This document shows, piece by piece, positions 6,146 to 10,841 of a stretch of 10,841 bases of DNA (within the stretch, counting starts at the first letter, position 1; each line of letters starts with the position of its first letter). The DNA is from an uncultured Ruminococcus sp. (GTDB lineage: Bacteria; Bacillota; Clostridia; Oscillospirales; CAG-272), in contig CADAXH010000039.1 in NCBI GenBank assembly GCA_902791785.1, positions 1 through 10,841 on the forward strand, written 5' to 3'. The notes under the pieces were generated by a model that was not told where the DNA came from, made no database searches, and saw only the letters and a program-made list of their open reading frames with translations. Made by a program: the position numbers and the translations under genes.

Positions 6146-6172
6146 TTGGCACTCTGGTGTTTTGAGTGCCAA
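6146..6172 (+). promoter_or_regulatory. CIRCE operator (HrcA binding site)
   Basis: TTGGCACTC (6146-6154), 9-nt spacer, GAGTGCCAA (6164-6172): a perfect inverted repeat of the CIRCE form TTAGCACTC-N9-GAGTGCTAA. The third base differs from the consensus (G for A), and the opposite arm changes symmetrically (C for T), so dyad symmetry is kept. It lies just downstream of the promoter, in the 5' leader, as expected for heat-shock repression by HrcA. No hrcA gene is in the window. Confidence 0.95.
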
Positions 6173-6221
6173 AACAAGAATTCAAAAACTAATTTATCAC
6201 ATATATTGGAGGTTATGAGTT

Positions 6222-6509
6222 ATGAAATTAGTTCCACTTTATGACCGTGTAGTGGTCAAGATGACAGAAGCAGAAGAAACCACAAAGAGTGGCATTGTTC
6301 TTGCTAGTTCTGCTAAAGAAAAACCGCAGGTTGCAGAAGTAATTGCTGTTGGTTCAGGTGAACCGCATGACGGCAAGAATCCTGTTGCTGTTAAAGTTAA
6401 AGTAGGAGACAAGGTAATTGTCAGCAAATATGCCGGAACAGAAGTTAAAATCGGCGAAGATGAATTCGTTGTTGTAAACATGGGCGACATTCTTGCCCTC
6501 GTTAAATGA
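6222..6509 (+). CDS. groES: Co-chaperonin GroES
   Basis: A 95-residue Cpn10, normal length, which caps the GroEL cylinder during ATP-driven protein folding in the cytoplasm. The family pattern is complete: LVPLYDRVVVK at the start (3-13), and the mobile loop around residues 16-33 with the GroEL-contacting IVL tripeptide (25-27). Conserved VGDKVIVSKYAGTEVKIGEDEFVVVNMGDILA follows at 61-92. GGAGGT lies 8 nt before ATG 6222. It is the first gene of a two-gene operon under CIRCE control; the stop is 18 nt before groEL. Confidence 0.97.
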   Translation: MKLVPLYDRVVVKMTEAEETTKSGIVLASSAKEKPQVAEVIAVGSGEPHDGKNPVAVKVKVGDKVIVSKYAGTEVKIGEDEFVVVNMGDILALVK

Positions 6510-6527
6510 AAGATAAGGTGAATGATT

Positions 6528-8159
6528 ATGGCAAAACTCATTAAATACGGAACAGATGCAAGAAACACTCTTTTATCCGGTGTAAACCAGCTTGCAGACA
6601 CAGTAAAGATAACACTCGGACCCAAGGGCAGAAACGTTGTTCTTGACAAGAAATACGGTGCTCCTCTGATCACAAACGACGGCGTTACAATCGCTAAGGA
6701 AATCGAACTGGACGACGCTGCAGAAAACATGGGCGCTCAGCTTGTTCGCGAAGTTGCAACAAAGACAAATGACGCAGCAGGCGACGGCACAACAACCGCT
6801 ACTCTTCTCGCTCAGGCAATCATTACAGAAGGCATGAAGAATGTAGCTGCTGGCGCAAACCCGATGATGATCAGAAAAGGTATTTCAAAAGCAGTTGATG
6901 TAGCAGTTGAGTCTCTCAAGAAGAACTCAAAGAAAGTAAGCGGAAAAGAAGACATCGCAAGAGTCGGCACAATTTCTGCAAGCGATGAAGTAATAGGACA
7001 GCTTATAGCCGACGCTATGGAAAAGGTCACAGCTGACGGCGTAATCACGGTAGAAGAATCCAAATCTGCAGAGACGGGCAGCGAAGTTGTTGAAGGAATG
7101 CAGTTTGACCGTGGATACATCTCACCTTACATGGTAACAGACACAGACAAGATGGAGGCTGTTCTTGATGATGCATATATCCTCATTACAGACAAGAAGA
7201 TTTCAAGCATCCAGGATCTTCTCCCTCTCCTTGAAAAAATTGTTCAGTCAGGCAAGAAGCTCTTAATCATCGCAGAAGATGTTGAAGGCGAAGCTCTCAC
7301 AACAATCATTCTCAACAAACTCCGTGGCACATTCAACTGTGTTTGCGTCAAGGCACCGGGATTCGGCGACAGACGTAAAGAAATGCTCAGAGATATTGCT
7401 ATTCTCACAGGCGGCGAAGTAATCACAAGCGAACTCGGACTTGAACTCAAGGAAACAACAATTGAACAGCTCGGCAAAGCTCGTCAGGTCAAAGTCAACA
7501 AAGACAACACAACAATCGTTGACGGCGCAGGCGATTCAAAGGCTATCAAAGACCGTGTTTCACAGATCAGAGCACAGATTGCCAAATCCACAAGTGAATT
7601 CGACAAAGAAAAACTTCAGGAACGTCTTGCTAAACTTTCAGGCGGCGTAGCAGTAATCAAGGTCGGTGCTGCAACAGAAGTTGAAATGAAAGAAAAGAAA
7701 CTCCGTATCGAAGACGCTCTCAACGCAACAAGAGCTGCAGTTGAAGAAGGAATCGTATCCGGAGGCGGCGTAGCATTCCTTAACACAATAAAGGATGTTG
7801 AAGCTCTCTATTCAAAGACAGAAGGCGATGAACTCACAGGCGTTAAGATCATAGCTAAGGCTCTCGAAGCTCCTGTTCGTCAGATTGCAATCAACGCAGG
7901 ATTTGAAGGCGCTGTCGTTATCGATAAAATCAAGAAATCCAAGAAGATGGGATTTGGTTTCAATGCAGCAACAGAGAAATTTGTTGACATGTTTGAAGCA
8001 GGAATCATCGATCCTACCAAGGTTTCAAGATGTGCACTCCAGAACGCAGCTTCAGTTGCAGCAACAGTTCTCACAACAGAAGCTCTCGTTTTTGAAAAGA
8101 AAGAAGAACCCAAGGCTGCTCCGGCACCTGCTGACGGCGGAATGGGCGGAATGTATTAA
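6528..8159 (+). CDS. groEL: Chaperonin GroEL
   Basis: A 543-residue Hsp60, full length. It forms the double-ring chamber that folds proteins with GroES. Visible signatures are TLGPKGRNVVLDKKYGAP (29-46), Asp51, and the nucleotide-binding GDGTTTATLLAQ (85-96) with Asp86. Others are KAPGFGDRRKEML in the apical/intermediate part, RIEDALNATRAAVEEGIVSGGGVAF with the catalytic-type Asp, and a C-terminal GGMGGMY tail, a variant of the GGM repeat. ATG 6528 is chosen because AAGGTG is 7 nt upstream; the ATG two codons earlier would have only 1 nt of spacing. Nothing suggests a second chaperonin or degeneration. The strong use of GCA, ACA and AAG codons agrees with high expression. Confidence 0.98.
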   Translation: MAKLIKYGTDARNTLLSGVNQLADTVKITLGPKGRNVVLDKKYGAPLITNDGVTIAKEIELDDAAENMGAQLVREVATKTNDAAGDGTTTATLLAQAIITEGMKNVAAGANPMMIRKGISKAVDVAVESLKKNSKKVSGKEDIARVGTISASDEVIGQLIADAMEKVTADGVITVEESKSAETGSEVVEGMQFDRGYISPYMVTDTDKMEAVLDDAYILITDKKISSIQDLLPLLEKIVQSGKKLLIIAEDVEGEALTTIILNKLRGTFNCVCVKAPGFGDRRKEMLRDIAILTGGEVITSELGLELKETTIEQLGKARQVKVNKDNTTIVDGAGDSKAIKDRVSQIRAQIAKSTSEFDKEKLQERLAKLSGGVAVIKVGAATEVEMKEKKLRIEDALNATRAAVEEGIVSGGGVAFLNTIKDVEALYSKTEGDELTGVKIIAKALEAPVRQIAINAGFEGAVVIDKIKKSKKMGFGFNAATEKFVDMFEAGIIDPTKVSRCALQNAASVAATVLTTEALVFEKKEEPKAAPAPADGGMGGMY

Positions 8160-8176
8160 TTCCAAAAAATGTTCAT

Positions 8177-8212
8177 ATGCTCCCTGCTCCGGTGCGGGGA
8201 GCATTTTTGTTT
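8177..8212 (+). terminator. groESL terminator
   Basis: ATGCTCCC (8177-8184) and GGGAGCAT (8197-8204) form a perfect 8-bp stem, followed by TTTTTGTTT. It begins 17 nt after the groEL stop. Confidence 0.88.
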
Positions 8213-8229
8213 GCAAAAAGAAATTTTCA

Positions 8230-8258
8230 TTGACTGATTTTCAAAAAAATGAGATAAT
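8230..8258 (+). promoter_or_regulatory. Promoter of the deacylase-symporter operon
   Basis: TTGACT (8230-8235), 17 bp, GATAAT (8253-8258), about 27 bp before the deacylase ATG, so the leader is short. Confidence 0.75.
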
Positions 8259-8284
8259 GTAAAAAAACTAAAACAGGAACAATT

Positions 8285-8785
8285 ATGGCAAAAACGGAAC
8301 TGACAAATGTTATAAGGATTCTGGAATCCAAAAAAATAGATTTCAAATTTCACACTTATCTTGACAGCGAAGCGATTTCAGCAGAAGATGTTGCCAAATA
8401 TCTGAATCAGAATCCCGACAAAGTATTCAAAACACTTGTAACTGTAGGCAAAAGCAACCAGCACTATGTTTTCATGATTCCCGCCAAAGAGGAACTGGAT
8501 CTGAAAAAAGCCGCAAAGCACGTTGGTGAAAAATCCATAGAAATGATTAAATCCAAAGAACTTCTGCCTTTGACAGGATACATACACGGCGGTTGTTCGC
8601 CAATAGGCATGAAAAAGTTTTTCAGAACAACCATTCACAATACTGCAAAGGATTTTGACACCATACTGTTTTCAGGTGGAAGAATCGGATATCAGATAGA
8701 AACAAGCACTCAAGAACTCGAAAAGGTGATTAATGTAACCTACTCAGATCTCATTAAAAACAGCGGAGGCAACAATGGACAATAA
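8285..8785 (+). CDS. ybaK: YbaK/EbsC-family aminoacyl-tRNA deacylase (Cys-tRNA(Pro) deacylase type)
   Basis: A 166-residue cytoplasmic editing enzyme that hydrolyses mischarged tRNA, typically Cys-tRNA(Pro) made in error by prolyl-tRNA synthetase. The YbaK fold is supported by the catalytic-type Lys49 in DKVFKTLV (45-52), the YVFMIPAKEELDLKKAAK strand-helix (61-78), GYIHGGCSPIGMKK (98-111), and SGGRIGYQIE (130-139). Length is normal. ATG 8285 has an AGGA site about 6 nt upstream. The gene ends inside the next gene with an 11-nt overlap, so the two are co-transcribed and probably translationally coupled. The deacylase subtype (YbaK rather than another member of the superfamily) is inferred from the GGCSPIG loop and the length. 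Confidence 0.87.
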   Translation: MAKTELTNVIRILESKKIDFKFHTYLDSEAISAEDVAKYLNQNPDKVFKTLVTVGKSNQHYVFMIPAKEELDLKKAAKHVGEKSIEMIKSKELLPLTGYIHGGCSPIGMKKFFRTTIHNTAKDFDTILFSGGRIGYQIETSTQELEKVINVTYSDLIKNSGGNNGQ

Positions 8786-10280
8786 AATCAAGATAAAGGG
8801 AAAAGAAAAGTTTTTCTATGGATTGGGCGACATGTCTGCCAATATCCTGCTCGCAGCATTTTCGTTTTATCTTTTATTCTTCATGGTCAGTATCGGCGGA
8901 CTCAAACCGGCTCTTGCCTCACTTGTTTTTTTGGTTGCAAAATTTTGGGATGCAATAACTGACATCTGGATGGGAAGAATCAGCGACAACACAAAGACAA
9001 AATTCGGTAAAAGAAGAGTTTATATGATATTCGGAGCAATTCCGTTCGGACTCATGTTTATCATATTATGGCTGTGCCCCTTCTCTGTTGAGACGTCTCA
9101 ATTCGTAAAATTCATTTATTATCTGCTTGCATATTGTTTGTTCAACACAACATACACGGTAGTTTATGTTCCCTACAACTCACTGACTGCAAATATAACT
9201 GACGACTACGATCAGAGAAGCAGTCTGACAACCACAAGAATCATTTTGGCGAATGTCGGACTGATTCTGGGAGCAGCCCTGTTCGGCCTGTTTGCCGGTG
9301 ACAACACAATATTCTCAGACATCTTCGTCGAAGCAGGTTACAGTCAGTTTGATGCGATTAAAAACTCATATCTTGCATCAAGTGCTGTATTCGGAGTTAT
9401 AGCAAGTATCACCATGATAGTTTCCGGAATCAATGTCAAAGAGAGATTTACCGGAGACGAAGAAAAGAATCCTTACGGATTGTTTAAAACAATTGCTCAG
9501 TTTATTAAACTCAAAGAGTTCAGATATACTACAGCATACTTTTTGACGAGCATGCTTGGTTTTGATATCATTCTTGCTTTGTTTATGTTCTACATACAGG
9601 ATAGTCTTGGATATGCTCCGGATGGACTGCTCTCAATGATATTTGTTGCGATTCCGCTTCTGGTCGCAATGACCACTTCCGTAGTATGGGACAAATTGTC
9701 TGCAAAATATGAAAAGCATAAGATTTACACCATTTCCGTCATCATCACTTCAATTGGACTTATTATTGCTGTTCTCGTCCCTGCATTCAAAGGCAGCATG
9801 TATCAGACAACAGAAGCATCAATGGGACAACTGCTCTCATCAAACACATCTATATTCCTGTTGCTTGCTGTAGTTGTCGTAGGAACCGGAATGAGCGGAG
9901 TTCAGATTCTGCCTTATGCATCCATTCCTGACGTTGTTGAACTGGACGAGTACACTTACGGGATCAGAAGAGAGGGTGCATATTACGGAGTTCAGAGTTT
10001 CATTTACAAACTATCAAACGGCATTGCCCTTGCGCTTGTTTCTCTCCTTCTTCAGTTGTTCCAGTACAGAGAAACTCCATTCCTTGATGAAACCACCGGA
10101 GAAATAGTTTATACGTATGTTCAGCCGTTGATTGCTCAGAATGCAGTCAGAATCATTTTCTGCACATTACCGATTCTTATATTCATTATATCTGTTTTCT
10201 GTGCGTTCAAAGCGAACATGGGAAGAGACAGATTCAATTCCATAAAAGAAGCATTGGCAAAAAAGAAAAACAACAAATAG
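8775..10280 (+). CDS. GPH (MelB-type) sugar:cation symporter, MFS
   Basis: A 501-residue inner-membrane transporter with about 12 hydrophobic helices, of the glycoside-pentoside-hexuronide:cation symporter family. Helix II has FWDAITDIWMGRISDNTKTKFGKRR (57-81). Asp59 and Asp63 match the cation-binding Asp55/Asp59 of MelB, and the GRISD-KFGKRR loop is the MFS signature. Helix IV has VYVPYNSL (130-137); Tyr131 occupies the place of MelB Asp124. The C-terminal half has RREGAYYGVQSFIYK (398-412), typical of the family. The tail is lysine-rich (AKKKNNK). GGAGG lies 5 nt before ATG 8775, inside the end of ybaK. The sugar cannot be told from sequence, and no glycoside hydrolase is beside it to suggest one. 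No terminator follows. Confidence 0.9.
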   Translation: MDNKIKIKGKEKFFYGLGDMSANILLAAFSFYLLFFMVSIGGLKPALASLVFLVAKFWDAITDIWMGRISDNTKTKFGKRRVYMIFGAIPFGLMFIILWLCPFSVETSQFVKFIYYLLAYCLFNTTYTVVYVPYNSLTANITDDYDQRSSLTTTRIILANVGLILGAALFGLFAGDNTIFSDIFVEAGYSQFDAIKNSYLASSAVFGVIASITMIVSGINVKERFTGDEEKNPYGLFKTIAQFIKLKEFRYTTAYFLTSMLGFDIILALFMFYIQDSLGYAPDGLLSMIFVAIPLLVAMTTSVVWDKLSAKYEKHKIYTISVIITSIGLIIAVLVPAFKGSMYQTTEASMGQLLSSNTSIFLLLAVVVVGTGMSGVQILPYASIPDVVELDEYTYGIRREGAYYGVQSFIYKLSNGIALALVSLLLQLFQYRETPFLDETTGEIVYTYVQPLIAQNAVRIIFCTLPILIFIISVFCAFKANMGRDRFNSIKEALAKKKNNK

Positions 10281-10304
10281 CTCAGTGCTAAGATATTATT
10301 TCAG

Positions 10305-10333
10305 TTGAAAATCCAATAAAAAGAATGTATAAT
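10305..10333 (+). promoter_or_regulatory. Promoter of the TM2-like gene
   Basis: TTGAAA (10305-10310), 17 bp, perfect TATAAT (10328-10333). It lies in the 95-bp gap after the symporter gene, so the small gene has its own start even if read-through occurs. Confidence 0.75.
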
Positions 10334-10339
10334 TAATTA

Positions 10340-10353
10340 TCCTTACATAAGGA
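10340..10353 (+). promoter_or_regulatory. Short perfect dyad at the predicted transcript start
   Basis: TCCTTA (10340-10345), CA, TAAGGA (10348-10353). The dyad begins about 7 bp after the -10 box, at the likely +1, and ends 11 nt before the SD. It could be an operator or part of a leader structure; a 2-nt loop makes a full RNA hairpin sterically poor, which favours a DNA site. Confidence 0.35.
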
Positions 10354-10375
10354 AATAACGATATGGAGTTTTTCT

Positions 10376-10606
10376 ATGGATAACAATCAAAACATTGTAC
10401 GCTTTGTACTCACTTTCTTCCTTGGATGGATCGGAAGCATTATCATCAACCACACATCACTGAAACCTGAAGGATATACATGCAGAACAGGTGCATACAT
10501 TCTCCTTGGTTTGGTTACATTTGGCATTTATGACTTAGTTGCTTCTATTTGCAACTTTGTATTTGATCCCGCTAAGGAAAGAAACATCGGCTACAAGAAA
10601 GACTAA
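10376..10606 (+). CDS. Small TM2-like two-helix membrane protein
   Basis: A 76-residue membrane protein with helices at about 8-24 and 39-61. The segment FVLTFFLGWIGSIIINHTSLKPEG (10-33), followed by a Gly-rich second helix with FGIYDLVASICNFVFDP (49-65), resembles the TM2 domain layout. In that layout a helix ends in FLGxxG, a short turn follows, and a second helix carries Asp. The usual RFYLG turn is absent, so it is a divergent member. Function is unknown. GGAG lies 7 nt before ATG 10376. It has its own promoter, a dyad at the transcript start and a strong terminator, so it can be a stand-alone unit downstream of the symporter. Co-transcription with the symporter is also possible. Confidence 0.75.
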   Translation: MDNNQNIVRFVLTFFLGWIGSIIINHTSLKPEGYTCRTGAYILLGLVTFGIYDLVASICNFVFDPAKERNIGYKKD

Positions 10607-10620
10607 TATTTTTAGTATAA

Positions 10621-10661
10621 AACAACATGGCTCGCAAAATGCGAGCCATGTTGTTTTTTTT
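10621..10661. terminator. Strong terminator between convergent genes
   Basis: A perfect 15-bp stem (10621-10635 with 10641-10655), loop AAAAT, then six T on the plus strand. It ends transcription of the TM2-like gene and of any read-through from the deacylase-symporter operon. On the minus strand the stem is followed by TTATACT, so weaker termination of the convergent gene at 10675 is likely. Confidence 0.92.
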
Positions 10662-10674
10662 GCTTTTCTGGATT

Positions 10675-10841
10675 TCACTTAACCACTACTGCGTCCAGAT
10701 ACTTATGATTGGAATCCCACTTGTATAAACCTGTTTCGACCAAAACATCCAGATTGTCAGATGTAATTGCAATCGGAACCAACAAATAAGAGGAAACACC
10801 TTCTTTGCCATTACTATATGTTTTTGTATCGTAGATGGTTT
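10675..10841 (-). CDS. C-terminal end of a probable sugar ABC transporter substrate-binding protein (partial)
   Basis: Only the last 54 codons are inside the window; the frame is open to the right edge and stops with TGA at 10677-10675. The visible sequence includes YDTKTYSNGKEGVSSYLLVP and then TSDNLDVLVETGLYKWD. This resembles the C-terminus of ChvE/XylF-type periplasmic-binding proteins for monosaccharides, which have a YDNG...VPSYLLxP...VTxDNxxxVLVDxGYY pattern. These are extracytoplasmic lipoproteins in Gram-positives that deliver sugar to an ABC importer. The N-terminal signal and most of the domain are out of view, so the assignment rests on a short stretch and on remembered family pattern. 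Confidence 0.5.
   Translation of the reverse strand, partial: TIYDTKTYSNGKEGVSSYLLVPIAITSDNLDVLVETGLYKWDSNHKYLDAVVVK

Noticed and set aside
6215..6244. Ten-codon frame (ATG to TGA) overlapping the groES start
   Set aside because: It begins 1 nt after GGAGGT, too close for initiation, while the groES ATG is at 8 nt; probably chance.
7885..8262. Open frame on the plus strand overlapping the groEL 3' end and terminator
   Set aside because: Out-of-frame shadow of groEL that runs through the terminator; no SD, no recognisable domain.
10277..10290. TAGCTCAGTGCT resembling a tRNA D-arm
   Set aside because: No acceptor stem, anticodon arm or T-arm can be found around it, and it overlaps the symporter stop codon.

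Overview
The window looks like ordinary chromosome from a low-to-moderate G+C Gram-positive-type bacterium, most likely an anaerobic Clostridia-like Firmicute. The evidence is a CIRCE operator in front of groES-groEL, purine-rich Shine-Dalgarno (SD) sites before almost every gene, sigma-A type promoters (TTGACT/TTTACA, 17 bp, TATAAT), compact rho-independent terminators, and a secreted protease anchored by a C-terminal membrane helix. TGA is used as a stop, so the genetic code is standard. I see no insertion sequence, integrase, CRISPR array, tRNA or rRNA. Species cannot be named from sequence alone.

Layout from left to right. (1) Minus strand: a DUF1385/YqhQ-type membrane protein, cut off at its C-terminus by the window edge. 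A perfect hairpin lies between its SD and its ATG. (2) Minus strand: a large secreted, membrane-anchored M6-type metalloprotease. It shares a divergent promoter region, containing an inverted repeat, with (3) a plus-strand FMN-binding flavin-reductase-like protein. (4) Minus strand: a short, divergent PRPP-synthetase-like protein. (5) Minus strand: a small protein with a C-terminal membrane helix. It is divergent from (6) a plus-strand HTH plus S24-peptidase repressor whose autocleavage residues look complete. (7) Plus strand: the CIRCE-controlled groES-groEL operon. (8) Plus strand: a YbaK/EbsC-type aminoacyl-tRNA deacylase gene overlapping a GPH/MelB-type sugar:cation symporter gene. (9) Plus strand: a small TM2-like membrane protein with its own promoter. 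(10) Minus strand at the right edge: the C-terminal end of what resembles a ChvE/XylF-type sugar-binding protein of an ABC transporter.

Most units are single genes closed by a clear terminator. Only groES-groEL and the deacylase-symporter pair look like true operons. The TM2-like gene may also be reached by read-through, since no terminator is visible after the symporter. The genes do not form one obvious pathway. The parts most worth a second look are regulatory: the hairpin-spaced SD of the yqhQ-like gene, the S24 repressor with its divergent small membrane protein and shared TTACCGT elements, the dyad between the protease and flavin-protein genes, and the dyad at the predicted start of the TM2-like transcript. 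The short PRPP-synthetase homologue is the enzyme whose true reaction is least certain.
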